Part shown: one piece after another, positions 1 through 9,101 of the stretch
Position numbering within the stretch: position 1 is the first letter of the stretch
Layout of the letters: each line of letters starts with the position of its first letter
Assembly: GCF_000952155.1 (NCBI RefSeq)
Contig: NZ_JYON01000033.1
Coordinates: 1-55,969, forward strand
Direction: 5' to 3'
Source: Aliterella atlantica CENA595
GTDB lineage: Bacteria; Cyanobacteriota; Cyanobacteriia; Cyanobacteriales; Chroococcidiopsidaceae
Length of the DNA stretch: 55,969 bases
Made by a program: the position numbers and the translations under genes
The notes under the pieces: generated by a model
The model's input: the letters and a program-made list of their open reading frames with translations, nothing else
The model's database searches: none
What the model was told of the DNA's origin: nothing

Positions 1-382
1 GATATTGGTAAGACTTACCTTTAACTTTAAACTCGTAGACTATCATGGTTATCGACCTATCACCATTTTTATGCTAACACGAACAGCACAAAAAAGATTC
101 GCTATCGCGATAGTTTATTTTGTTGGTGCGCCACGTTTGCGGGAGCGAGCTTTCGGGGAGCGAGCTTTCGGGAGAGAGGACTCTCTCCCGAAACGTCGCG
201 TCAAAGAATCCTCTTTCCCGAAACGTCGCGTCAGGGAGTATTCCCGCCGCAAAGCTGGCTTCGCAATTCATCATCCCGTTAATCCTGTCAGATGTAACGG
301 GAGTCTTCTTGCTTCATTGAGATAAAGCAAGTAATTTAAACTTGACTATTTTCTTCATAATGCCCAAATTTTATACATTTTT
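1..382. other. Gene-free stretch downstream of gcvP, containing short direct and inverted repeats
   Basis: I see no credible gene here. The open frames on both strands are products of short internal repeats. A 15-bp-period duplication (unit GGGAGCGAGCTTTCG) lies at 141-171, and a 30-bp-period duplication around CCCGAAACGTCGCGTCA lies at 187-233. A near-perfect palindrome sits at 166-193. The region lies beyond the 3' end of gcvP, so any transcription through it would be gcvP read-through. Confidence 0.6.
166..193. repeat. 28-bp inverted repeat inside a repeat cluster
   Basis: Two perfect 13-bp arms (TTTCGGGAGAGAG and CTCTCTCCCGAAA) are separated by only 2 bp. The left arm overlaps the second copy of the GGGAGCGAGCTTTCG direct repeat and the right arm runs into the first CCCGAAACGTCGCG copy, so the direct and inverted repeats are interleaved. 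It could be a dispersed repeat element or a strong hairpin. No T-run follows on either strand, so it is not a canonical terminator. Confidence 0.7.
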
Positions 383-3295
383 TTAGCTAGAATAAGCCTC
401 CATCGGCAAGCAAGAACAGACAAAATTGCGATCGCCAAAGGCATTATCTATTCTTCCCACCGCAGCCCAAAACTTATGTTCTCGCGTCCAAGGTGCGGGA
501 TAAGCAGCTTGCTTGCGGCTATAAGGATGCTCCCATTCGTCAGCAGTTAATACTTCTGCCGTGTGCGGTGCATTTTTCAAGACATTATCTTTCATGTCTG
601 CGTTTCCTGCTTCAATTTCCGCTATTTCGCGGCGAATTGAACTCATCGCCTCGCAAAAACGGTCTAATTCTGCCTTAGACTCGCTTTCTGTTGGTTCTAC
701 CATCATAGTTCCAGCTACGGGCCAAGAAACAGTAGGCGCATGAAAGCCGTAATCCATCAGCCGCTTGGCAATATCATCTACTTCAATGCCTGCACTTTTT
801 TTCAAACCGCGCAAATCTAAAATACACTCGTGGGCAACTAATCCGGTTTTGCCTTTATACAACACAGGGTAATCAGCATTGAGCTTGTGGGCAATGTAGT
901 TAGCATTGAGAATTGCAACTTTGGTAGCTTCCGTTAAGCCCATAGCGCCCATCATGGCAATATACATCCAAGAAATAGTTAAAATGCTCGCACTACCCCA
1001 AGGAGCAGCCGCTACAGCCCCGATCGCTTGTTCGTCGCCTATTGAAACTACCGAGTGTCCTGGCAAAAACGGCACGAGATGAGACATCACCCCAATTGGT
1101 CCCATTCCTGGACCGCCGCCACCATGAGGAATGCAGAAAGTTTTGTGCAAGTTCAAGTGACAAACATCCGCACCAAAGTCGCCTGGACGGCATAAACCTA
1201 CTTGGGCGTTCATATTTGCCCCGTCCATATACACTTGTCCGCCTTGGGCGTGAACGATCGCGCATATATCCTTTATCTGCTCCTCAAATACGCCGTGAGT
1301 AGAAGGATAAGTCACCATCAAAGCCGCAAGTTCGTGGCTGTGCTTTTGGGCTTTAGCTTGGAGGTCATTTACATCTACATTACCTTGCTCATCGCAAGCA
1401 ACTGGTACTACTTTCATCCCACACATTACCGCACTCGCCGGATTTGTACCGTGAGCAGAAGTAGGAATCAAGCAAACATTGCGGTGTCCTTCGCCTCTTT
1501 GTTCGTGGTATTGGCGAATTACCAATAAGCCTGTATATTCACCTTGAGATCCGGCATTTGGTTGCAAAGAAACACCTGCAAAACCAGTAATTTCAGCTAA
1601 CCATTGCTCAAGTTGGGCAAATAAGATTTGGTAGCCCTTAGTTTGCGATCGCGGCGCAAACGGATGAATATTGCCAAATTCTGCCCAAGTTACAGGCATC
1701 ATTTCGGCTGTGGCATTGAGCTTCATCGTACACGAACCCAAGGGAATCATTGATGTTGTCAATGACAAGTCCTTAGCTTGCAAGCGATAAATGTAGCGCA
1801 AAAGCTCAGTTTCCGAGTGGTAGGAGTTAAATACAGGATGAGTGAGATAGCTGCTAGAACGGGCGAGGAAAGGAACGTTATTACCTGCTAACTCAGTAGC
1901 TAATTGCTCAACTGCAAAAGGTAAATTGCGATCGCCTGCAAAAATTGCTAATAAGTCCTCCACGTCTTGTAATGTAGTAGTCTCATCTAAAGAGATGCCT
2001 ACAGTTGTCTCATTCACAACGCGCAGATTAATTTCTCGCGCTTGGGCAGCTTTAAGAATGTCTACTAAATTATCTTTGCCCAACTCTACGCCCACAGTAT
2101 CAAAAAACTGTTCGGAAATAATGCTGTAACCTAACTGCTTTAACCCTGTTGCCAAAACTTGCGTCAACAAGTAGATATTTTCCGCAATTTGTTTTAGTCC
2201 TTGCGGTCCGTGATAGACAGCGTACATACTAGCCATTACAGCTAGTAACACTTGGGCTGTACAAATATTACTGGTGGCTTTATCGCGTCTAATATGTTGT
2301 TCGCGGGTTTGCAGTGCCAAACGCAGCGCAGTTTTACCGCTGACATCTTTGGAAACGCCCACAATTCGCCCTGGTACTTGACGCTTGTATTCTTCCTTGG
2401 TGGCAAAGTAAGCTGCATGAGGTCCCCCATAGCCTAGAGGTACGCCAAAGCGCTGAGTGCTTCCTACAGCTATATCTGCCCCAAATTCGCCTGGGGGTGT
2501 AAGTAAGGTTAAGCTCAAAATATCAGCCGCTACAGTGACTAATGCCCCTGCTTGATGAGCTTGTTCGACAAAAGCGCGATAGTCATAAATTACGCCATTG
2601 CTAGCTGGATATTGGAGTAAAACGCCAAAAACTGGTTGCTCGAAGTTAAACTTGTGGCGATCGCCGATAATTATTTCAATCCCTAAAGCTTTCGCGCGAG
2701 TTTGCACTACTTCAATTGTCTGGGGATGGCAATCATCACTAACAAAGAATGCTTTGGCTTTATTTTTGCTGATGCCGTAGCTCATTGTCATTGCTTCGGC
2801 GGCGGCGGTAGCTTCATCTAACAAAGAAGCATTGGCAATTTCTAGCCCTGTAAGGTCAATAATCGTTGTCTGAAAATTTAACAGCGCCTCTAACCGCCCT
2901 TGAGAAATTTCTGGCTGATAGGGAGTATAAGCAGTATACCAGCCAGGATTTTCTAAAATATTGCGTTGAATTACTGGCGGGGTAATGCAGTTGTAATAAC
3001 CCATGCCAATAAACGAGCGAAATACCTGGTTTTTGGCGGCAATTGCTTTTAATTGGGCTAAAGCTGCACTTTCGCTCAAAGGTGGTAGTAGTTCTAACAG
3101 CCGTTTTTGCCGAATCGACTGCGGGACAGTTTTGGCGATCAACTCATCTAGGCTTTCTAAGCCTAATACATCAAGCATTTGTTGGACTTGGGCTGTATTC
3201 GGTCCAATATGCCTGGAAATAAATGAATTGGGCGATCGCTCTTCTTGTTGAAGCTGTTCGCCGATAATCTGAGTACGAGGGCTATCAACTACCAC
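383..3295 (-). CDS. gcvP: Glycine dehydrogenase (decarboxylating), P-protein of the glycine cleavage system
   Basis: PLP-dependent P-protein of the glycine cleavage complex. It decarboxylates glycine and passes the aminomethyl group to lipoyl-GcvH; in cyanobacteria it serves the photorespiratory glycolate route. About 970 residues, the usual length of the homodimeric single-chain form with two fused type-I aminotransferase-like halves. The PLP lysine lies in the LNLHKTFCIPHGGGGPGMG segment near residue 715, and the N-terminus carries the typical RHIGP motif. An upstream TTG at 3313 would add six residues. I prefer the GTG at 3295 because a GGAGAG ribosome-binding site sits about 8 nt before it. 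gcvH lies 150 bp upstream on the same strand; gcvT is encoded separately at 9.1-10.2 kb. Confidence 0.97.
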   Translation of the reverse strand: MVVDSPRTQIIGEQLQQEERSPNSFISRHIGPNTAQVQQMLDVLGLESLDELIAKTVPQSIRQKRLLELLPPLSESAALAQLKAIAAKNQVFRSFIGMGYYNCITPPVIQRNILENPGWYTAYTPYQPEISQGRLEALLNFQTTIIDLTGLEIANASLLDEATAAAEAMTMSYGISKNKAKAFFVSDDCHPQTIEVVQTRAKALGIEIIIGDRHKFNFEQPVFGVLLQYPASNGVIYDYRAFVEQAHQAGALVTVAADILSLTLLTPPGEFGADIAVGSTQRFGVPLGYGGPHAAYFATKEEYKRQVPGRIVGVSKDVSGKTALRLALQTREQHIRRDKATSNICTAQVLLAVMASMYAVYHGPQGLKQIAENIYLLTQVLATGLKQLGYSIISEQFFDTVGVELGKDNLVDILKAAQAREINLRVVNETTVGISLDETTTLQDVEDLLAIFAGDRNLPFAVEQLATELAGNNVPFLARSSSYLTHPVFNSYHSETELLRYIYRLQAKDLSLTTSMIPLGSCTMKLNATAEMMPVTWAEFGNIHPFAPRSQTKGYQILFAQLEQWLAEITGFAGVSLQPNAGSQGEYTGLLVIRQYHEQRGEGHRNVCLIPTSAHGTNPASAVMCGMKVVPVACDEQGNVDVNDLQAKAQKHSHELAALMVTYPSTHGVFEEQIKDICAIVHAQGGQVYMDGANMNAQVGLCRPGDFGADVCHLNLHKTFCIPHGGGGPGMGPIGVMSHLVPFLPGHSVVSIGDEQAIGAVAAAPWGSASILTISWMYIAMMGAMGLTEATKVAILNANYIAHKLNADYPVLYKGKTGLVAHECILDLRGLKKSAGIEVDDIAKRLMDYGFHAPTVSWPVAGTMMVEPTESESKAELDRFCEAMSSIRREIAEIEAGNADMKDNVLKNAPHTAEVLTADEWEHPYSRKQAAYPAPWTREHKFWAAVGRIDNAFGDRNFVCSCLPMEAYSS

Positions 3296-3423
3296 AAATT
3301 GCTCTCCAGACAATACTTACTAAATATTCTGCAACATTTTTTTGCAAATAGGGACTATCTTATTTAATATTTTTTAGTACAAATTTATACATCTTATAGT
3401 CCCTATTCATGAGTCAACTAACA

Positions 3424-3448
3424 ACTGGTCACTGGTCACTGGTCACTG
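3424..3448. repeat. Heptanucleotide STRR (ACTGGTC x3.6)
   Basis: Tandem 7-bp repeat in the gcvH-gcvP spacer, ending against the gcvH stop codon. It is the reverse complement of the CAGTGAC array behind ccmK4 at 39780. Short tandemly repeated heptamers (STRR) of this type are described from cyanobacteria. No function can be read from the sequence. Confidence 0.85.
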
Positions 3449-3841
3449 TTAGCTGCCTTCTACCTGAGCGCGGTACGCATCGGCTGTTAAAGTTTCCTCA
3501 TCAGCTTCGCCTGCATCGCTGACGCGCACTTTGAGCAACCAACCTTCACCATACGGATCGCTAGCAACCTGTTCTGGGGCTTCTACTACCGCCTCATTGC
3601 GTTCGATTACCGTACCGCTAACTGCGGGATAAAGGTCTTCAACTGCTTTAACTGATTCTACCGAGCCAAAAGTTTCACCTTTAGTGACAACATCGCCAAC
3701 TTCTGGTAATTCCAAAAACACAATATCGCCTAGTTGGTCTACAGCAAAAGCACTAATGCCAATTGTGGCAATATCGCCATCCATCCGCACGTACTCGTGA
3801 GAGTCTAGGTATTTAAGATCGTCTGGGTATTCTAAAGCCAT
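3449..3841 (-). CDS. gcvH: Glycine cleavage system H protein
   Basis: Lipoyl carrier that shuttles the aminomethyl intermediate between the P, T and L proteins. 130 residues, the normal length. The lipoylated lysine is K65 in the ESVKAVEDLYPAVSG context, the family signature. ATG start with the usual LEYPDDLKYLDSHEYVR beginning. It precedes gcvP on the same strand with a spacer that holds a heptamer repeat, so the two are probably co-transcribed. Confidence 0.97.
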   Translation of the reverse strand: MALEYPDDLKYLDSHEYVRMDGDIATIGISAFAVDQLGDIVFLELPEVGDVVTKGETFGSVESVKAVEDLYPAVSGTVIERNEAVVEAPEQVASDPYGEGWLLKVRVSDAGEADEETLTADAYRAQVEGS

Positions 3842-3983
3842 ATTATTGTTGTACCAAAGTTAAGAAACACACGAGCGGCGATCTACAGTTTACCGAGCGA
3901 GTAAGGCTTGCAAGCGCGATCGCCCTAAATAAAAATAGCAATATCGCTCTCAAATTAACAGTAGGAATCTGGCATAAAGAAAG

Positions 3984-6173
3984 CTAAAGGTAAGAACTTT
4001 TCGGTAACTTGCACAGATTTTGAGCAGTTTTAGGCATAGCGATCGCTGGATCGATTCGCCCTGAACTTAACCAATTGCGTTTGTTGAAAAGAAAAGTTTC
4101 TGCTACTGTCGCATCAACTGGTGGCGAGAAAAAATAGCCCTGTCCGTATTCGCAGCCTAATTTCTTCAGTTTGTGTAGTTGCTCTACTTTTTCGATGCCT
4201 TCGGCTGTAACTTGCATCCCCAAATTGTGAGCTAGGGTAATAATTGTCTGCACAATCGCTGAAGTTTCGTTGTCTAACTCCATTAAATTGATAAAAGAGC
4301 GGTCAATCTTCAACCGTTCAATCGGGAAGCGGTGCAGATAACTCAAGGAAGAATAACCCGTACCAAAGTCATCCATATACAACTGGATGTTCATGGCTTT
4401 GATTTGCTCTAAAATTGCTACTGAGCATTCAGCATTTTCCATCAGGATGCTTTCTGTCAGTTCTAGCTTCAAGCTATTGGGATCGAGTCCTGTTTCTTGC
4501 AAAACTTGGCTAATTTGGTAGCTCAAATCTGGTTGAGCAAACTGTTTCGCCGAAATATTGATGCTAATACTGAGCGGTGGATGGGAGGGAAACTGTTTTT
4601 GCCATTGACAAATTTGCTCTGCTGCTTGGCGTAGAACCCAGTTGCCAATAGGAATAATAGCTCCAGTTTCTTCTGCGATCGGAATAAAATCTACTGGCGA
4701 TATTAGCCCTTTTTGCGGGTGTCGCCAGCGAATCAAAGCTTCAAAGCCATTAAGCCAACCAGTAGTTAGCGAGACAATCGGCTGATAGTACAAGCAAAAT
4801 TCTTCGCGTTCGATCGCTAGGTGCAAATCGGTTTCTAACTGCAACAGCGCGATCGCCCGATTGTGCATATTGACTTTGAATACTTCGCACCGCGCCTTCC
4901 CTAAAGCTTTAGCGCGGTACATGGCAATATCGGCGTGGCGCAAGATATCTTCAGCGCGATCGCATTCTGTATCGCCAACAACAATGCCTATGCTTGCTGT
5001 CGTAAATATTTCTTGCCTACCTAGCTCAAAACTCGGTCGCAATTGGGCTTGGATGCGATCGGCAACTTGCATAGCATCATTGGTATCTTTAATGCCTTCT
5101 AGCAAAATTGTAAATTCGTCACCGCTAAAACGTGCTAGCGTGTCTCCAGGGCGCAGGCAAGGTTTGAGGCGGCTGGCAATTTCTAGGAGCAGTTGGTCGC
5201 CTAATGTGTGTCCTAGACTGTCGTTGATAACTTTAAAGCGGTCTAAATCGATAAATAAAACAGCAAATTGATAGTTTTCGTGTCGTTTGGCGTGTTCGAC
5301 TGCCCGCCGCAACCGATCCATTAATAAAGCCCGATTGGGCAACCCTGTCAAGGGATCGTGAAAAGCATTATGAAGTAATTGTGCTTCGACGCGCTTGCGC
5401 TCGGTAATATCACGAGTATTAATTGCCATGCCTCTAACTGATGGATCGGCAAGTAGATTGCTTACGGTAGATTCGAGATAGCGCCAAGAACCATCTTGAT
5501 GCCGAAAACGAAACTCTACACTCCAAGTATTGCTAGTATCTTGCATTGCCTGAGTAAAGACATGAAGAGCGCTGTTGACATCTTCTGGGTGAATAAAATC
5601 AAAAGCGTTTTTGCCCATCAAATAGCTAGGTGAGTAGCCCAAAATTCTTTCATGAGAGGGACTAGAATACTGCATTACCCCATCAGGTTCGAGGATGCAG
5701 ATCATATCTGAGCTATTTTGAATTAGCGAACGGAATTTAGCTTCGGCGATCGCTAGTAGTTCTTCTGTACGTTTGCGTTTGGTAATGTCGTGAATTACAA
5801 ATACAGCGCTAGTTTGTTGCTGCTTAAATTGAACGCAAGCCCACGATATTTCTAAAAATAACTGGCGATCGCCTTGTTTGTATTCATAAATGTCTGAGCC
5901 GTCTTTTTGCTCGTTTAGTACCCGATTGAGGGGATGAACTTCGCGAGCGATAGTTCTACCTTGTTGTTGCAAAGGTAATAATTCTAATATATCTGCTGCT
6001 AAAACTTGAAATCTTTGCCGCTCGACTAGGCGATCGAAGGTGGCATTTGACCATTGAATTTTGCCTTCACTGTCAGTCCAGGCGATCGCTTCACCAATAA
6101 CTCCAAGCGCCACTTCCATTTTGCCTAAAGTAGTGCGTAACTGACTGAGCAAATTATCTAAATTACCTGTCAT
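3984..6173 (-). CDS. PAS-PAS-GGDEF-EAL cyclic-di-GMP signalling protein
   Basis: 729 residues with two PAS sensor domains (about 15-130 and 140-262), a diguanylate cyclase domain (about 268-430) and a C-terminal EAL phosphodiesterase domain (about 445-700). The cyclase signature reads SGDEF at 350-354 instead of GGDEF, a tolerated variant in some active cyclases. The phosphodiesterase motif is intact (FEALIRWRHP around 477-486, and DDFGTGYSSL further on). No transmembrane segments are apparent, so it is likely cytosolic. The small PAS gene at 6204-6557 lies 30 bp upstream on the same strand, giving a probable two-gene operon. Whether it makes or degrades c-di-GMP cannot be decided from sequence. 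Confidence 0.93.
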   Translation of the reverse strand: MTGNLDNLLSQLRTTLGKMEVALGVIGEAIAWTDSEGKIQWSNATFDRLVERQRFQVLAADILELLPLQQQGRTIAREVHPLNRVLNEQKDGSDIYEYKQGDRQLFLEISWACVQFKQQQTSAVFVIHDITKRKRTEELLAIAEAKFRSLIQNSSDMICILEPDGVMQYSSPSHERILGYSPSYLMGKNAFDFIHPEDVNSALHVFTQAMQDTSNTWSVEFRFRHQDGSWRYLESTVSNLLADPSVRGMAINTRDITERKRVEAQLLHNAFHDPLTGLPNRALLMDRLRRAVEHAKRHENYQFAVLFIDLDRFKVINDSLGHTLGDQLLLEIASRLKPCLRPGDTLARFSGDEFTILLEGIKDTNDAMQVADRIQAQLRPSFELGRQEIFTTASIGIVVGDTECDRAEDILRHADIAMYRAKALGKARCEVFKVNMHNRAIALLQLETDLHLAIEREEFCLYYQPIVSLTTGWLNGFEALIRWRHPQKGLISPVDFIPIAEETGAIIPIGNWVLRQAAEQICQWQKQFPSHPPLSISINISAKQFAQPDLSYQISQVLQETGLDPNSLKLELTESILMENAECSVAILEQIKAMNIQLYMDDFGTGYSSLSYLHRFPIERLKIDRSFINLMELDNETSAIVQTIITLAHNLGMQVTAEGIEKVEQLHKLKKLGCEYGQGYFFSPPVDATVAETFLFNKRNWLSSGRIDPAIAMPKTAQNLCKLPKSSYL

Positions 6174-6203
6174 ACAATTCTAGTCGAGCAAGGCTGCTAG
6201 GTA

Positions 6204-6557
6204 CTATGAGTGGAGGGGACGAAGGGTAGCTGCAAATATCCATTGCCCTTGTTGTTGCTCGGCAACAATATAATGCTCTGATTCAATTTCTCTGCCATCT
6301 TTGGTTACAGCCATAAGCTTGAGAGGATGATTGAGTAGGGTTGCCTGTTCTGTCATCGCAAAACGAGAAAAACCCAGATGGTGCGAATCGTGATAACTAT
6401 GAGGAATTACAGCTTCTAAGCTACGACCGAGGATTTCTTCAGCTTGCCAACCAAAAGCTAGGTTAAATGGTTCATTTACATATACAATCAAGCCCTGACA
6501 ATCTGCAATCAAAACTGGTAAGTTGCTTTCAAGCTTCATCTCGTCGATTGTTTTCAT
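6204..6557 (-). CDS. Stand-alone PAS domain protein
   Basis: 117 residues forming a single PAS fold: the LPVLIADCQGLIVYVNEPF start, the WQAEEILGRSLEAVIP helix region, and a C-terminal strand ending in IFAATLRPL. There is no output domain. It sits directly upstream of the PAS-GGDEF-EAL gene and is probably co-transcribed, so it may pass an environmental or redox cue to that protein; this is inference from position. Bound cofactor (haem, flavin or none) cannot be told. Confidence 0.85.
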   Translation of the reverse strand: MKTIDEMKLESNLPVLIADCQGLIVYVNEPFNLAFGWQAEEILGRSLEAVIPHSYHDSHHLGFSRFAMTEQATLLNHPLKLMAVTKDGREIESEHYIVAEQQQGQWIFAATLRPLHS

Positions 6558-6862
6558 ATCTAAATTAATAGTTTGAGTTACTCAACTTTTTTAACTCCAC
6601 TGCTACAAGACAAAGCAAATGTTTACTTTGCAAAAAATTTAATCAAAATAGCTCGGATTGCTTGCTACCAAGCATTTTGCATTTATTATTAGCAAGCATT
6701 AATAAAAGTTTACGCTGTGCGATCGCTTTACGCATAATGCTTACGGGAGAAAAGTTAACAAAAGTGAATATAAATCTAAGGTAATTTATCTTGTTAATAC
6801 TTTTTGCTGTAGAAAATACGGAATCAATTGTAAATAGTTAAATAAGTTACCTAACTTGCTAT
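6558..6862. other. Divergent intergenic region
   Basis: About 300 bp of AT-rich DNA between the PAS operon (leftward) and the cupin gene (rightward). It must hold the promoters of both units. One HIP1 site lies near 6720. I see no RNA gene, recognisable operator or further ORF. Confidence 0.5.
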
Positions 6863-7315
6863 ATGTCGTTACCTATCATCTTGCAACCTGGAGAAGGGCA
6901 ATCTGTCCAAATACGCACAAGTACCTGCACTTTCAAAGCCACAGGTAAAGATACCAAAGGACAATTTGGACTATTTGAGTTCGTAATGGAACCAGGAAGT
7001 ACGGGCGCAAGTCCGCATATCCACAAGCAACTAACCGAAATGTTCTACGTGGTAGAAGGATTAGTTGAGATGGTATTAAGCGATCGCACTGTTGCAGCAC
7101 AACCAGGAGCATTTATACTCGTACCAGAAAACACTCCGCATGGTTTTTCTAACCCAGGACAAACGCCAGCAAAGTTATTAATTATGTTTTGTCCAGCCGA
7201 TTCTAGGGAGCAGTATTTTGAGGGTTTAGCCGAGTTAACGAAAGATGGAAGGCAACCTAGTCAGAAAGAATTACTAGAATTGATGCAGCAGTTCGATCAG
7301 TACCCCGTTCCCTAA
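6863..7315 (+). CDS. Cupin-domain protein
   Basis: 150-residue single-domain cupin. The metal-binding set is complete: H52, H54 and E59 in the PHIHKQLTEMFYVVEG motif and H93 in the second motif (ENTPHGFSN). The substrate is unknown; such small cupins include dioxygenases, isomerases and sugar-binding proteins. No signal peptide, so probably cytosolic. A 110-bp gap separates it from the MATE gene that follows on the same strand. Confidence 0.85.
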   Translation: MSLPIILQPGEGQSVQIRTSTCTFKATGKDTKGQFGLFEFVMEPGSTGASPHIHKQLTEMFYVVEGLVEMVLSDRTVAAQPGAFILVPENTPHGFSNPGQTPAKLLIMFCPADSREQYFEGLAELTKDGRQPSQKELLELMQQFDQYPVP

Positions 7316-7428
7316 CAATCGATTGATGATATTTTAACTCACCAACAGGAATGATTTTTGCAATATCTTCATCGCAAACAGGCATTTTAGCTAGAGTTGA
7401 AGCTGAACAGTTGTCTGCTTAATTCTCC

Positions 7429-8793
7429 ATGCATTCGCCTATTAGTACAGAAATTAAAGAATCCCTTCATCTGACTATTCCTTTAGCCAGCGCTCAAATT
7501 GCCCAAGCTGCGACAGGATTTGTTGATACGGTAATGATGGGTTGGTTAGGACAAGAAACTCTAGCAGGAGGAGGAATAGCTGCAACAACCTTTACAACGC
7601 TGCTAGTAATTGCTACAGGAATTGTAATTGGAGTTAGCCCGCTAATTGCTGAAGCGTATGGAGCAGGTAATAAACTAAAAATTCAACAGCTAACGCGCCA
7701 GGGAATCTGGTTATCTTTGCTCCTCGCAATTCCTGGAATGTTGCTACTTGGGCAAATAAATAGGCTGATGCGATTTGGACTTGCAGAAAATATTGTCATA
7801 ATAGCAACGACCTTTTTGAACACAATACTATGGGGATTTTTGCCAGCTTTGATGTTTGCAATGTTCAAAAGCGTTGTGTCTTCTCTATCTCAGCCGCGAG
7901 TTATTACGCTTGTAGTTGTAATTGGTACGCTCTTTAATGCCATTGGCAATTACATTTTAGGTTTTGGTAAGTTGGGCTTTCCAGCATTGGGGGTTCAAGG
8001 TATTGCTTGGGCAAGCGTGTTGTCTAATTGGTTAATGCTGGTGCTATTAATTGTTTATGTTTGCCAGGACAAACAACTAAAAACTTACAATTTCTTCGAG
8101 CAGTTAGATGGAATCGATCTCAAAATACTTAGAGAATTAGTTTGGTTAGGAGTACCGATCGCAATTTCCTTTGCTTTTGAAATTGGCTTATTTACTACTA
8201 CAACTTACCTCATGGGTATTTTGGGAACAGATATACTAGCAGCGCACCAAATTGTCTTTCAAACGATCGCTGTGATATTTATGATTCCTTTGGGGATGTC
8301 ATTTGCGACAACTATTCGCGTCGGACAGTGGATGGGACAGCAAAATGTTGCAGGTGCGAAGCGGGCAGCTTATGTCAGTATGGGGATGGGAGGATTATTC
8401 ATGACGGTAATGGCGATCGCTCTATTGTTATTTCCTCGCCACATAATTGCTCTGTATCTAGATATTGACAACCCTGAAAATGCACGAGCAATATCTCTTG
8501 CTACCTCGATGTTGAGTATTGCAGCTATTTCGCAAATTTTAGATGGAGTACAAACAACTGCTGCTGGTGCATTGCGTGGACTCCAAGATACTCGCGTACC
8601 TATGTTGCTTAGTTTCTTAGCATTTTGGGGAATTGGTTTAACTTGTGGTTACTTATTAGGATTTCGCTTCGGTTTTGGTGGTGTTGGTTTGTGGTGGGGA
8701 CAATTAATTGGTGTAGCTGTAGCTGCATGGTTATTTGTTTGGCGTTTTCTTAGAGTAATATCCTCCTCAAGAGCAGATGCAGCAACCAGTTGA
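7429..8793 (+). CDS. MATE family multidrug/toxin efflux transporter
   Basis: 454-residue inner-membrane antiporter with about 12 hydrophobic segments in two related halves, the usual MATE length. Family features include PLASAQIAQAATGFVDTVMM at the start of TM1 and the internal GALRGLQDTRVPML motif typical of the NorM/DinF branch. It exports cationic or organic compounds with Na+ or H+ exchange; the substrate is not predictable. ATG start. Confidence 0.94.
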   Translation: MHSPISTEIKESLHLTIPLASAQIAQAATGFVDTVMMGWLGQETLAGGGIAATTFTTLLVIATGIVIGVSPLIAEAYGAGNKLKIQQLTRQGIWLSLLLAIPGMLLLGQINRLMRFGLAENIVIIATTFLNTILWGFLPALMFAMFKSVVSSLSQPRVITLVVVIGTLFNAIGNYILGFGKLGFPALGVQGIAWASVLSNWLMLVLLIVYVCQDKQLKTYNFFEQLDGIDLKILRELVWLGVPIAISFAFEIGLFTTTTYLMGILGTDILAAHQIVFQTIAVIFMIPLGMSFATTIRVGQWMGQQNVAGAKRAAYVSMGMGGLFMTVMAIALLLFPRHIIALYLDIDNPENARAISLATSMLSIAAISQILDGVQTTAAGALRGLQDTRVPMLLSFLAFWGIGLTCGYLLGFRFGFGGVGLWWGQLIGVAVAAWLFVWRFLRVISSSRADAATS

Positions 8794-8843
8794 GTACATT
8801 AAATTAGATATATTGCAGTTAACTATTTTTCTGACTATAGGGC

Positions 8844-9101
8844 ATGAATCTACCCAATCTGGAGCCTGAAGCTATCGATCGCATTGTCGAAATGGCATGG
8901 GAAGATCGTACTCCCTTTGAAGCGATCGCTTTACAATTTGGATTGCAAGAACCTCAAGTTATTGAGTTAATGCGCCAACAAATGCAAGCATCTAGTTTCA
9001 AAATGTGGCGCAAGCGAGTCAGCGGACGCAAAACTAAACACCTCAAACAGCGGGATTTTGATAATGGGCGCTTTCGTTCGCAAAATCAAAAAGGTTCGTA
9101 A
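8844..9101 (+). CDS. Small DUF2805/TIGR03643-type protein
   Basis: 85 residues. The motif order EAIDRIVEMAWEDRTPFEAI, then FGLQEPQVIELMRQQM, then MWRKRVSGRKTKH matches the small conserved TIGR03643/DUF2805 family, which looks like a helix-turn-helix followed by a basic arginine/lysine-rich tail. Function is unknown; DNA or RNA binding is a guess from the basic C-terminus. Its stop codon ends at the base before the convergent gcvT stop codon, leaving no spacer. Confidence 0.85.
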   Translation: MNLPNLEPEAIDRIVEMAWEDRTPFEAIALQFGLQEPQVIELMRQQMQASSFKMWRKRVSGRKTKHLKQRDFDNGRFRSQNQKGS

